A stretch of DNA of 50,366 nucleotides from Spirochaetota bacterium. Lineage in GTDB: Bacteria > Spirochaetota > UBA4802 > UBA5368. Both the position numbers and the translations under genes were made by a program. Under the pieces are notes generated by a model. That model saw nothing but the letters and a program-made list of their open reading frames with translations, searched no databases and was not told where the DNA came from. How positions within the stretch are numbered: position 1 is the first letter of the stretch; each line of letters begins with the position of its first letter. Where the stretch lies: positions 1 through 50,366 of the forward strand of contig SCSX01000058.1 of assembly GCA_004297825.1 (NCBI GenBank), written 5' to 3'. Positions 24,740 through 33,499 of the stretch are shown here, in pieces.

Positions 24740-25868
24740 CGCCATGCGCCTGGGTCCATTCATCGGCCAAGCGGCGCAGGTGCGGATCCGCGTGCGGGAA
24801 AAATATCCTGAACGCAGCGCAGAAATGGTTGAGCCCGCCGTCCGGGGAATCGCGAAGCCTGTCCTTGGTGCACCCGCCGCGGCAGAGCTCCTTCCACGCG
24901 CACGGGAGACAATCGGCGTGCAGGTCCCGCTTCATGGCCCCGAATTCCCGCTGCCTGTCTGAATTCAGCAGATCGGTGAGCGGCGTATCGAGAAGGTTGC
25001 CGAGTCTCCACGCTGGTTCCACGAAGAAATCGCACGCGTAGACGTCGCCGTTGTGCTCGACCACGACATAGCCCCCGCACTCCTCCTGGAGCGTACACTC
25101 CGGCGCGGGAAAGCCCGCGTACCTGAACAGGAGCGATTCGAAGAAACGGATCGACGTTGTCGGTTTTCCGTCCGAGAAATCGGCGAGCCAGAGGTCGAAG
25201 ATTTTGCAGAGGAAGTTTCCATAGCCTTCGCCCCCGGCGGAGAAGGGCGCCGCCTTTCCGGGGTCCCACGCATCGGGTTCCACGCAGGGAATGAACTGCA
25301 TGAACGGGAGACCGAGCGATTTGTGGAAGGAATATATCTCTTCCGGAAAGCGCTGGGAGTAATCGTTCACGACGGTGAGCGCGTTCACCTCCACGCCCGC
25401 GTCAAGCATGAGCCGCGCCGCGTCGCTCACCTTTCGCCACGATCCCAGCCCGCCGTGGTTTTTCCGGTAATGGTCGTGCACGTGCTCCGGCCCGTCGATG
25501 GACAGGCCCACGAGGAATGAATATTTTTTAAAGAAGCGCGCCCAGGATTTGTCGATGAGCATGCCGTTGGTCTGCAGCCCGTTCGAAACGGCCTTCCCGT
25601 CGCCGAAGCGCTTCATGTAACCGACGGCCTTCTCGAAAAACGGGAGGCCCATGAGCGTGGGCTCGCCGCCCTGCCAGCCCATTGATATCTGTGGAACGGG
25701 CTGGCCCATGAGCTGGCGCATCAGCGCCTCGAGGACCTCGCCGCTCATCCGCGTCTTCGCGCCGGGGAAGAACGCTTCCTTGCCGCTGTAAAAGCAGTAG
25801 TCGCACGCGAGGTTGCAGTCGGGGCCCGCGGGCTTGACGAGCACATCGGTTACGGGCCGCGGCGTCAT
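24726..25868 (-). CDS. Anaerobic sulfatase-maturating enzyme (radical SAM, SPASM)
   Basis: 380 residues. The radical SAM cluster motif is Cys18, Cys22, Cys25 (PDCNLACDYCF). Further marks of the anSME family are MGWQGGEPTLMG, NGLQTNGMLID and LVGLSIDGPEHVHDHYR. The C-terminal SPASM region has the cysteine set for two extra Fe-S clusters (CTLQEECGG, YACDFFVEP, CLPCAWKELCRGGC). It oxidises the cysteine or serine of a sulfatase CxPSR/SxPSR motif to formylglycine without oxygen. It starts 1 base after the sulfatase stop, so the two are translationally coupled and the neighbour is the obvious client. The last codons and the stop overlap the palindrome at 24,691-24,739. Confidence 0.95.
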   Translation of the reverse strand: MTPRPVTDVLVKPAGPDCNLACDYCFYSGKEAFFPGAKTRMSGEVLEALMRQLMGQPVPQISMGWQGGEPTLMGLPFFEKAVGYMKRFGDGKAVSNGLQTNGMLIDKSWARFFKKYSFLVGLSIDGPEHVHDHYRKNHGGLGSWRKVSDAARLMLDAGVEVNALTVVNDYSQRFPEEIYSFHKSLGLPFMQFIPCVEPDAWDPGKAAPFSAGGEGYGNFLCKIFDLWLADFSDGKPTTSIRFFESLLFRYAGFPAPECTLQEECGGYVVVEHNGDVYACDFFVEPAWRLGNLLDTPLTDLLNSDRQREFGAMKRDLHADCLPCAWKELCRGGCTKDRLRDSPDGGLNHFCAAFRIFFPHADPHLRRLADEWTQAHGAPKP

Positions 25869-25869
25869 T

Positions 25870-27429
25870 TTACTTCCCGGTCCATCCGCCCGGGTTCTCC
25901 GCGATATCGGACTCCCATGCCGTCATGATCTTTTCGAGTCTTGCGCACACCTCGGGGTGCCGCGAGGCGAGGTCGTAATTTTCGCCTTCGTCGGTCGCGA
26001 TGTTGTAGAGGTTGGGCCAGCTCCCGAGGAACCGGTCCTGCGCCGCCATGCCCAGGAATGTCGTGGGCTTGTCGAGCGGGATGGGCCATTCATAATGGTT
26101 CACGCGGTGCAGATATTTCCAGTCGCCCGCGCGCACGCCCTCCAACTGTTCGTGATGGTAAAAAAAGAACGCATCGTGCGGCGTCTTCCCTTCCTTCCCG
26201 GTGAGCAGGCCCGCGATATTCTTCCCGTCGACGATCCTGTCCCCCGGAATCCCCAGTCCCGCGAGCGAGAGGAGCGTCGGGAAAAAGTCGATATTCATCG
26301 CCGCGTGCGCGCACACGCTCCCGGCAGGAATATGCCCCGGCCAGCGTGCGATGAGCGGCGCCTTGAAGCCGCCCTCGAAGCTCTGTCCCTTGCGGCCGCG
26401 GCGCTCCGCCGCGGGACGCCCGTTGTACCAGGGGCCGTTGTCGCTGGTGAAGATGACGAGCGTGGTGCGCTCGATGCCCTTGTCCCTCAGGGATTTTAAA
26501 ACCTCCCCCACGCCCCAGTCGAGCTCCTCGACCACGTCGCCGTAGATGCCCGCCTTCGATTTATCCTTGAAGCGCGCGGACGCGTAGAGCGGGAGATGCG
26601 GCGCGTGGTACGCAAGGTACAGGAAAAAAGGCTGCGCGGCGCCCGAGCGCTCGATGAAGCCGACCGCCTCTTTCGTCGACATGCCGGTAAGCCGTGCCTG
26701 GTCCAGGCCTATGTCATCCTCGAGCATGGTCTCGTTCCGATACAAGGGGTTCGGCAGCTCGTCGTTCGTGTTGGGGGTTCCGAAAAACTCGTCGAAGCCG
26801 TGACGGAGCGGATGGTACCGGGGCTCCACGTGGAAATCGCCCAGGTGCCATTTGCCGATCGCCATGGTGCGGTAGCCCGCGGTCCTGAGCGCATCGGCGA
26901 CGGTGATCTCGCCGTCGGGAAGGCCGTCCACGAAGCTCGCCCTGGTCATGTCGAACGCGCCGCGCCTTCCCAGCCAGCGCGCGACCGACTGGAGCACGCG
27001 CCCGATGAAGGGCTGGCGCCCGGACTGCACCGGGAATATGAGGTCGCTTCGTATCGCATAACGGCCCGTGAGGAGGCCCGCCCGGGAGGGCGTGCACAGC
27101 GAGGCCGAGGCGTAGAAATCCGTGAAGCGCACCCCCTCGCGCGCGAGGGAATCGATGTTGGGCGTGCGGAGCGTCCTGTTCCCGTACGCGCCCGCGTCCC
27201 CCTGCCCAAGGTCGTCGCACAGTATAAGGACGACGTTTGGTCTTTCGCCGACAAAGCCGGGAAGTTTTTTGATCTGGCCCAGTCCCCTGGTCCTCGCGGC
27301 CAGGTCGCTCGCGTAGCGCCCCGCACCGTCAAGGAGCTTTCTCGCCCCCAGGTAACCGACAGCAAGCGCGGCCGCGGCGCCTCCCGCGAGGAGGATGAGT
27401 TTTCTGCGGGAAAGGGACGATCGGGGCAT
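25870..27429 (-). CDS. Type I sulfatase, cysteine type, with Tat-like signal
   Basis: 519 residues from the ATG at 27,429, where GGAG lies 7 bases upstream; upstream starts at 27,441 and 27,486 are less likely. The N-terminus SLSRRKLILLAGGAAAA has a twin-arginine pattern. The alkaline-phosphatase-like fold has the metal-binding LILCDDLGQGD at about 68-78, the modification site CTPSRAGLLTGRY starting at Cys112 (oxidised to formylglycine), and IGKWHLGD and TSDNGPW further on. It cleaves sulfate esters, perhaps from polysaccharides or sulfated glycans, in the periplasm. Tat export would let it fold and be matured in the cytoplasm by the adjacent radical SAM enzyme first. The substrate cannot be told; no glycoside hydrolase is adjacent. 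Confidence 0.93.
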   Translation of the reverse strand: MPRSSLSRRKLILLAGGAAAALAVGYLGARKLLDGAGRYASDLAARTRGLGQIKKLPGFVGERPNVVLILCDDLGQGDAGAYGNRTLRTPNIDSLAREGVRFTDFYASASLCTPSRAGLLTGRYAIRSDLIFPVQSGRQPFIGRVLQSVARWLGRRGAFDMTRASFVDGLPDGEITVADALRTAGYRTMAIGKWHLGDFHVEPRYHPLRHGFDEFFGTPNTNDELPNPLYRNETMLEDDIGLDQARLTGMSTKEAVGFIERSGAAQPFFLYLAYHAPHLPLYASARFKDKSKAGIYGDVVEELDWGVGEVLKSLRDKGIERTTLVIFTSDNGPWYNGRPAAERRGRKGQSFEGGFKAPLIARWPGHIPAGSVCAHAAMNIDFFPTLLSLAGLGIPGDRIVDGKNIAGLLTGKEGKTPHDAFFFYHHEQLEGVRAGDWKYLHRVNHYEWPIPLDKPTTFLGMAAQDRFLGSWPNLYNIATDEGENYDLASRHPEVCARLEKIMTAWESDIAENPGGWTGK

Positions 27430-27582
27430 GATAATCTCCATGTGCAGCTCGTTCGGTATGCTATCATGCGGGCATGTTCCGATCAATCAATAAATGGCGT
27501 GTCTCAGTGTCTCAAGCGAGTGAATACGAGCGGGTGGCAAAACGTATTACTGTTATAAGTGGATAGGTCGACGGGAAAAACT

Positions 27583-27622
27583 TTCAGGGGGGGCCTGCCT
27601 GTACGGCAAGACACCCCCTGAA
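27583..27622 (-). terminator. Rho-independent terminator of the FadL-like gene
   Basis: On the minus strand TTCAGGGGG pairs with CCCCCTGAA over a loop of about 20 bases, and the 3' arm is followed by AGTTTTT (complement of 27,576-27,582). It lies 9 bases after the FadL-like stop codon. Confidence 0.75.
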
Positions 27623-27630
27623 TTCATGAG

Positions 27631-28848
27631 TTAAAACTTATACGCAAGCCCGACATCCAGGGAATACTGGGACATCTTCGTCTCATACGAAGTGATTCCC
27701 TGACCGGCCGCGTTCGCGCCCTTCAGGCTGGCCTCGGGTGAATACATCCCGCCGATATTCAGCGTGAATTTCTCGCCGACCCCGATACCGACCCCCGCCG
27801 TGAAATGCTGCTCGGCGATCGCGGGAAAGGCTATGTTCTCGAACGCCCTCGTGCTGTCCAGCGGCATCTTGCCATAGTTGTACCCGGCCCGGACCGTGAG
27901 CATGGGAATAACTACGTACTGGATTCCGAACTTGTACACGAGCTGGTCGTCCCAGTTGAGATTCCAGGCCGACGCCGCGCTGCTGTTTTCCGTGTACTTC
28001 GGCTGATTCTTGCCGTTGGTCTCGGACCAGCGAATCCACTGGAGGTCGAAACCTATCACGAGTCCTTCGATGGGCATGATCCCCAGGCCGACCGTCGCGC
28101 TGGAAGGCTGGTTGAATTCGAGCTTGTCGACGCCCGCGCCGGTGTTGAATACGAAATCCTGGAACATGCTCTTGCTTTCGTAGGCGACACCCAGGGTGAG
28201 CATCTTCACGGGCGTGACCTTCACGCCGACAGTCGCTCCATACCCGAACGCCGAAGCGCCCATATGCGCCCGCTGGCCACCGGGAGAACCTTCCGGCGGA
28301 CCTGCATAATATTCCATGGTCGCGTACATTAAGTTCAACACGGCCCCGACGGAAATCATATCGTTGATCTTGTACGAGGCCCCGGGGGCGAATCGCATCT
28401 GCGAATAGGATGAGTAGGTTACGTTCGAATACAGGTTCATCGCATAATCCACGCCCATGCCCGCGATTCCGTATGCCCCGATCCCGAAGTTAACCTGGTC
28501 GGTGGCGGGAATGATAAGCCCGAACGCGGGGACGGGAGACGCTCCCCTGTCGGATTCGAACGTCTCTCCGTCATTCGCTACCATACCAGGGCCCGCACCA
28601 ACCGCCTTGTACTCCACGGACGGCGCGAAATAAGAAGCCCCGAAATCGATCCTTCCTCCCAGGTCGCTCATACCCGCCGGGTTGGTAAGTATCGACGCCG
28701 CGTCGAGCCCTATGCCCACGCTTGCGCCCCCCATCGATCGCTGCACGGGGCCAAATCCTATCATTCTCATCCCATTGGTGGCAAACACATCCGATGAGAA
28801 GAAAACGAAGGCGGCCGCCGCGAGCAACAACGCACCTTTATTTCTCAT
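27631..28848 (-). CDS. FadL/OmpP1/TodX-family outer membrane transport protein
   Basis: 405 residues. A signal peptide (GALLLAAAAFVFFSSDVFA) is cut before TNGMRMIGFGPVQRSMGGAS, the N-terminal plug typical of FadL proteins (the conserved NG...G...RSMGGA pattern), with DAASILTNPAGMSDL next. The rest is a 14-strand barrel pattern ending in LDVGLAYKF with a C-terminal phenylalanine. These proteins take up long-chain fatty acids or aromatic hydrocarbons through the outer membrane. AGGAGG lies 5 bases before the ATG. A motif shared with two other places in the window lies 141-160 bases upstream of the start. It stands alone as a transcription unit ended by the terminator at 27,583. Confidence 0.92.
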   Translation of the reverse strand: MRNKGALLLAAAAFVFFSSDVFATNGMRMIGFGPVQRSMGGASVGIGLDAASILTNPAGMSDLGGRIDFGASYFAPSVEYKAVGAGPGMVANDGETFESDRGASPVPAFGLIIPATDQVNFGIGAYGIAGMGVDYAMNLYSNVTYSSYSQMRFAPGASYKINDMISVGAVLNLMYATMEYYAGPPEGSPGGQRAHMGASAFGYGATVGVKVTPVKMLTLGVAYESKSMFQDFVFNTGAGVDKLEFNQPSSATVGLGIMPIEGLVIGFDLQWIRWSETNGKNQPKYTENSSAASAWNLNWDDQLVYKFGIQYVVIPMLTVRAGYNYGKMPLDSTRAFENIAFPAIAEQHFTAGVGIGVGEKFTLNIGGMYSPEASLKGANAAGQGITSYETKMSQYSLDVGLAYKF

Positions 28849-29572
28849 AAACCCTCCTGAAACATATTGTTATTTGGACTTAAATTTGATACCGGGCGCA
28901 GCTGTACAGTTTTATGTGTAAACCATGTTCATTGTCAGGGAATGTGACGTGAAGCATGATGACGAGAAACGGCGGACTCTTGGTTGTGGTGCTGAATAGA
29001 GAGGATTGATGGCGCTCATTGTACCCCGTGTACGTTCACACCGGGCACCGTTACTCATTGCTTGATTAACCTGCTGCAATTTAATGGAAGGAATGCCTGA
29101 GAAATCGACTGAATCCATGAACCGAACCTCGTTTTGCATAGATCAGCGTTGCTTATAATTTAAGAAAGTATTAAACTCCTTAAACTTGTCAACTATGTTT
29201 TTTAACATTTTTTAAAATTATAATTTAACCAATTAATTAATAACTGCGATTCAACTGTTTAATAATTTTGCCATCGCAGAGCGCGCTTCAACCGCCGCTC
29301 GCGCCCCCATCTCCAATCCCGGGAAACGCGCCCCTTCCAAACAAAATCTCAAGGATTTATCAGTTCCGATACTAACCCGCACCCGGGGGATGCGAGCTGC
29401 CCTGAATTTCACAATTGTTGAATGTTGAAATTTGATTGACCATTTTTTCAAAAAATGCTCTTTTTATTCAAAATGAACGGCCGTGGTTAAATGCACGCCT
29501 GTCATCCTCTCCCTCACTTGCAGCGCGAAACCGGCGGTTGTGGGCGCAATTACAGCATTCCCGGAGGCATTC
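28849..29572. other. Intergenic region between two outer-membrane protein genes
   Basis: About 720 bases with no supportable gene; a 75-codon minus frame at 28,912-29,139 lacks a site and family resemblance. GGTGCTGAATAGAGAGGATT at 28,989-29,008 closely matches 42,231-42,252. The stretch 29,150-29,260 is AT-rich, and CATTTTTT-C-AAAAAATG near 29,441-29,457 is a palindrome in the leader of the next gene. Divergent promoters are expected here. Confidence 0.55.
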
Positions 29573-30475
29573 ATGAAAAAGGTTCCATCAATTCTTGCCG
29601 TGTGTGTAGTAGCCCTTGGTATCGCAGCACCATCCTTTGCCGGAACCGTCATGCTTGGCGCGAAGGCGGGCAATTTCTACTGGTCGCCCTATTTCAAGGA
29701 GATGGACGGCAGCGGGCTCGAGTATATCAAATCCGGCGAGGGAAACCTTTACGGACCGGTGTTCAGTGCAACGCTGGGAGAATCATTTGCCTTCTCGGTG
29801 ACGGGGCTGTTTGGCAGCCAGCGCACCCAGTGGGACGATAATGGCGACAGGAAGACCTTCGGGGGGAGCACGTTTTACTCGACCGGTTCCAACTTCATGA
29901 GCGTCAATCGGATCGATGTCGATTCGGTGCTGAGCTATCAGCTCTCCGGGAGCTTCAAGGTGTTCGGGGGCGTCAAATACCAGCGCACGAAGATGACCTA
30001 TACCGCGACGATGATGGCGGATGATCCCGTTGGTTCAATAACAAATGATTATGTGATAACAGGTGAGGCGATCTTCACGGTACCGGCATACGGACCAGCG
30101 CTCGGGATGGGTTATTCGGTCGCGCTCACCGAGGGATTCTTCTTCGCTGCAAATGTTTCCATACTATATATGAGAAGCACCATAGAGCTCAGCAGCCATT
30201 GGAAGACCTATGAGGTGGGCGCCGTCGATTTTGCCACTGCTGTCCCTATGGATGCGACCCAGCACTACAAGATGCAGCATCTTGGCCTCAACGTGGAACC
30301 GTCCGTGGGCTCGAAGATAGGCGAGCATGTGATCGCATCAGTAGGCATCCGCTTTCAGTGGATGATGAATAAGTTTATCGACAAGCCGGAAATGGGCGGG
30401 CAGACGTTCGCCCCGGATTCATGGATGAGCGACTACCTGCTGGGCGGCTTCGTGAGCGTGCTGTACGTTTTTTAG
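29573..30475 (+). CDS. Predicted outer membrane beta-barrel protein
   Basis: 300 residues from the ATG at 29,573 (GGAGG 6 bases upstream; the frame extends to 29,483 but has no site). A signal peptide (VPSILAVCVVALGIAAPSFA) is followed by alternating hydrophobic strands such as FAFSVTGLFGSQ, FKVFGGVKYQRTKMTY and FFFAANVSILYMRS, and a C-terminal phenylalanine in VSVLYVF. There are no cysteines in the mature part apart from none in conserved positions. The family is not recognised; size and pattern suggest a 10- to 14-strand barrel. It is convergent with the MacB gene. Confidence 0.8.
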   Translation: MKKVPSILAVCVVALGIAAPSFAGTVMLGAKAGNFYWSPYFKEMDGSGLEYIKSGEGNLYGPVFSATLGESFAFSVTGLFGSQRTQWDDNGDRKTFGGSTFYSTGSNFMSVNRIDVDSVLSYQLSGSFKVFGGVKYQRTKMTYTATMMADDPVGSITNDYVITGEAIFTVPAYGPALGMGYSVALTEGFFFAANVSILYMRSTIELSSHWKTYEVGAVDFATAVPMDATQHYKMQHLGLNVEPSVGSKIGEHVIASVGIRFQWMMNKFIDKPEMGGQTFAPDSWMSDYLLGGFVSVLYVF

Positions 30476-30507
30476 CCGAACAGTAGTATCGGCCCCCGTG
30501 ACGTTGG

Positions 30508-32463
30508 TCATTCGTACCTGAGCGCCTCTATGGGATTCAGGCGCGAGGCGATCACGGCGGGCCACAGTCCGAAGCACACGCCCACCATCATCGAGAAGAC
30601 CGACGAGAGGACGACCGAGTAGGGCGTCACCTTTACCGCCCAGCCCGCCATCCCCGAGAGGAGCACGGAGACCGCGACCCCGGTGACGATTCCCGCGACG
30701 CCGCCCGCGAGCGACATGAGCGCCGATTCGATCAGGAACTGCACGAGCACGTCCCGCCCCCGCGCACCGATCGCCTTCCTGAGACCGATCTCCCTGGTCC
30801 GCTCCTTGACCGATACGAGCATGATGTTCATGATCCCGATCCCGCCCACGAGGAGCGAGATCGCGGCGACCGCGCCCAGGAGAAAGCTCATCGTGCGCGT
30901 GGTGCTCGAGAGCGCCTCGCGGATCTGGGTCATGTCGCGGATCTGGAACGAATCCTCCTTCTCCGCGGCGAGGTGGCGCGTCTTTATGATATGATCGCGG
31001 AGCGCCTCCGTCGCCGTGTCCATATCGACCCCGTCGCGCACCTCCACGTCGATCGAATCGACGTACTCCTTGCCCAGGAGCCGGTACATGCCCGTGGTGA
31101 CGGGGACGATCACGAGGTCATCCTGGTCCCTGAAGAACGACGCGCCGCGCGGCGGAAGGATCCCGATGATCGTAAAATTGACCCGGTTTATTTTCATCGC
31201 CTGGCCGATCGGGTCCGCCCCCTCGAAAAGATTCTTTATGACCGTCGAGCCCACGAGCGCCACCTTCTTCCTGCTGCGCAGCTCTTCCTCCGTGAAAAAC
31301 CTCCCCGCCACCGGCGACGCGGCCCTCATGGATTCATATTCCACCCCCACGCCCTGGACCATGGAATTCCAGTTTTTCCCGGCGGCGACCAGCTGTACCC
31401 TCCCCTGCACGGCGGGCGAGGCGCGCCTCGCCTCGGGAAGCTGGGCGAGGGACTTCACATCCTGGAGCGTGAAGCGCGTCACGGTGCCCGCCTCCAGCGC
31501 GACGCCCCCCTGGCGGAACGCGCCGGGCATGACGGTGAGCAGGTTGGAACCGAGCGCGGAAAGGCTTTTCGTTATTGACTCGCTTGCCCCGGCGCCCAGC
31601 GCAAGCATGGAAATGACCGCCGCGACGCCTATCAGGATTCCCAGCATGGAAAGAAGCGAACGCAGCTTGTGGGTAATTATGGAATCCAGCGCCTGCTTCA
31701 GGTAGTCCAGGAACTCGGCCCGCGCGAAGCGCTTGTGGCCGGCCGCAGGGCCTTCGTCCACGTTGCCCCGGGCAGGCCGGCCCTTTCCCTTCCCCGCGCG
31801 CCGCGTATCCGAGATCACCACCCCGTCGCGGAACCGGATGACGCGCTGGGCGTACCGCGCGACCTCGTCGTTGTGGGTGACCATGATGATGGTCCTTCCC
31901 TCCTCGTGCAGGCGCGCGAGGATGCCCATGATCTCGCCCTCGCTCGCGGAATCGAGGTTGCCCGTGGGTTCGTCCGCGAAGATAATGAGCGGGTCGTTCA
32001 CCATGGAGCGCGCGATCGCCACACGCTGCTGCTCGCCCCCGGACATTTCGGAAGGGTAATGGTCCGCGCGGTGCGCGAGGCCCACGGCCGCGATTGTGCG
32101 CTCGGCCGACTCTTTCAGGTGGCGCTTTCCGGCGTAGACCAGGGGAAGCTCTGCGTTACCGAGCGCCGTCATGCGGGGGAGCAGGTGGAACTGCTGGAAG
32201 ACAAAGCCCGCGACGCGGTTTCGCAGCGCCGAGAGCTCGTCGTCGGACAGGCCCGTGACGTCCCTTCCCATGAAGCGGTATCCGCCCGAGTCGGGCTTGT
32301 CCAGGAAGCCCAGGATGGAAAGCAGCGTCGACTTCCCCGACCCGGACGCGCCCATGATCGCGACGAACTCGCCCCGCGCGATCCCGAGCGTGATGCCGCG
32401 CAACGCGCGCACCTCGACCTTGCCGGTGTGGTAGGTCTTGGAAATGTTTTTCAGTTCGATCAT
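30508..32463 (-). CDS. macB: MacB-type ABC transporter, ATPase fused to permease
   Basis: 651 residues. The ATPase (1 to about 225) has Walker A GASGSGKST, signature MSGGEQQRVAIARSM, Walker B IIFADEPTGNLD and the switch histidine in MVTHND. A short linker leads to the membrane part with its first helix near 265-290 (LLSMLGILIGVAAVISML), a large periplasmic domain of about 230 residues, and three more helices (ISLLVGGIGIMNIMLV, VAGIVTGVAVSVLL, VFSMMVGVCFGLW). The conserved ERTREIGLRKAIGA segment is at the coupling helix. MacB works as a mechanotransducer that drives periplasmic substrates through TolC, and in E. coli exports macrolides, haem precursors and enterotoxin. It is the last gene of the TolC-MacA-MacB unit; 73 bases separate it from the adaptor. 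Confidence 0.93.
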   Translation of the reverse strand: MIELKNISKTYHTGKVEVRALRGITLGIARGEFVAIMGASGSGKSTLLSILGFLDKPDSGGYRFMGRDVTGLSDDELSALRNRVAGFVFQQFHLLPRMTALGNAELPLVYAGKRHLKESAERTIAAVGLAHRADHYPSEMSGGEQQRVAIARSMVNDPLIIFADEPTGNLDSASEGEIMGILARLHEEGRTIIMVTHNDEVARYAQRVIRFRDGVVISDTRRAGKGKGRPARGNVDEGPAAGHKRFARAEFLDYLKQALDSIITHKLRSLLSMLGILIGVAAVISMLALGAGASESITKSLSALGSNLLTVMPGAFRQGGVALEAGTVTRFTLQDVKSLAQLPEARRASPAVQGRVQLVAAGKNWNSMVQGVGVEYESMRAASPVAGRFFTEEELRSRKKVALVGSTVIKNLFEGADPIGQAMKINRVNFTIIGILPPRGASFFRDQDDLVIVPVTTGMYRLLGKEYVDSIDVEVRDGVDMDTATEALRDHIIKTRHLAAEKEDSFQIRDMTQIREALSSTTRTMSFLLGAVAAISLLVGGIGIMNIMLVSVKERTREIGLRKAIGARGRDVLVQFLIESALMSLAGGVAGIVTGVAVSVLLSGMAGWAVKVTPYSVVLSSVFSMMVGVCFGLWPAVIASRLNPIEALRYE

Positions 32464-32536
32464 GTACTCATCCTTGAGTTATCAACGGCGAAAAGAAAGG
32501 GAGATGCCCCTTTCCTTTATCTTTTCCTCAAAGCTC

Positions 32537-33499
32537 CTAACGGGGTTTCCGTCTTTCGGGCTGGAACGGATTTTTCCCCTGCGCGGCATCGGAGGCGGGG
32601 GTGAACTTTTTCGTGACGATGATGAGCGTCTCGTCCCCGGTCAGGCCCGTGAGGATTTCCGTATTCTTGTCGTCCGCGATGCCGGTCGTCACGGCACGCT
32701 TCTCCGGCGTTTTTCCCCTTCCCTTCACCGTCACGAAGCGCTCCTCGCTGTCCGAGATTATCGCCTCGCTGGGGACAAGGAGAGCCTTCTTCCTGGACTT
32801 CTCGACGATGCTCACGTTCGCGCTCATGCCGGAGCGGAACACCTCCGGCACGGAATCGGGGATGATTTCGACCTTGTACATGGTCACGTTGTTCACGACT
32901 GTCGATTCGTACGAGATGAGGTCCACCCGGGCGCCCACCTTGACCTCGGGATACGCGTCGAGGCCTATGACGGCGCGCTGTCCCGTCTTCACGCGGCCGA
33001 TATCGGTCTCGTCCACGTCGGCCTTGACGATGAGGCGGTCGGAGATCACGAGTATCGCGGTCGTGGTGCTCACCGTCGCGCCCGGTTCGACGCCGCGCAC
33101 GATCACGGTGCCGTTTATGAGCGAGACGACGGGTATCGGCTTATAGGCCTCCTCCCAGTACCTCGTGGACTCGCCCCCCTGGGCGCGAGCGGCATCGATG
33201 AGCGCTGCCCGCTCGGTCGAGCTCATCCAGACCAGGACCTGGCCGGTTCTCACGGCCTGCCCCTCGGAAACCAGCACCTCTTCTATCCGCCCGTTGATCG
33301 CGGGCTTGATCTCCAGCCGGTTGCGCGGCTGCACCGTGCCCGTGGTCGCGATGGATACCGAGATGTCGCCGGTGAACGGCTTCGCCTCCCGGCTCACGGT
33401 CTCGGGCTCCGCCGGGCGCGACAGCAGGTACGCGCCGAGCGCGGCCGCCCCTATGACGCACGCCGCCGCGAGCACGCCCGCGCGCTTTCTATTCTTCAT
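32537..33499 (-). CDS. macA: MacA-like periplasmic adaptor protein, short hairpin
   Basis: 320 residues. An N-terminal membrane segment (VLAAACVIGAAALGAYLL) anchors it. The two halves of the lipoyl domain are VQPRNRLEIKPAINGRIEE and IVRGVEPGATVSTTTAIL; between them lies only a short helical stretch, instead of the 60- to 130-residue coiled-coil hairpin of E. coli MacA. The beta-barrel (ADVDETDIGRVKTGQRAVIG) and the membrane-proximal domain (RAVTTGIADDKNTEILTGL) are normal. Its start overlaps the end of the TolC-like gene by 11 bases. The short hairpin means it may touch MacB differently or reach TolC by a different arrangement. Confidence 0.92.
   Translation of the reverse strand: MKNRKRAGVLAAACVIGAAALGAYLLSRPAEPETVSREAKPFTGDISVSIATTGTVQPRNRLEIKPAINGRIEEVLVSEGQAVRTGQVLVWMSSTERAALIDAARAQGGESTRYWEEAYKPIPVVSLINGTVIVRGVEPGATVSTTTAILVISDRLIVKADVDETDIGRVKTGQRAVIGLDAYPEVKVGARVDLISYESTVVNNVTMYKVEIIPDSVPEVFRSGMSANVSIVEKSRKKALLVPSEAIISDSEERFVTVKGRGKTPEKRAVTTGIADDKNTEILTGLTGDETLIIVTKKFTPASDAAQGKNPFQPERRKPR

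Noticed and set aside
28912-29139. 75-codon minus-strand frame
   Set aside because: No ribosome site or family; it includes the shared GGTGCTGAATAGAGAGGATT motif, so the reading is probably accidental.
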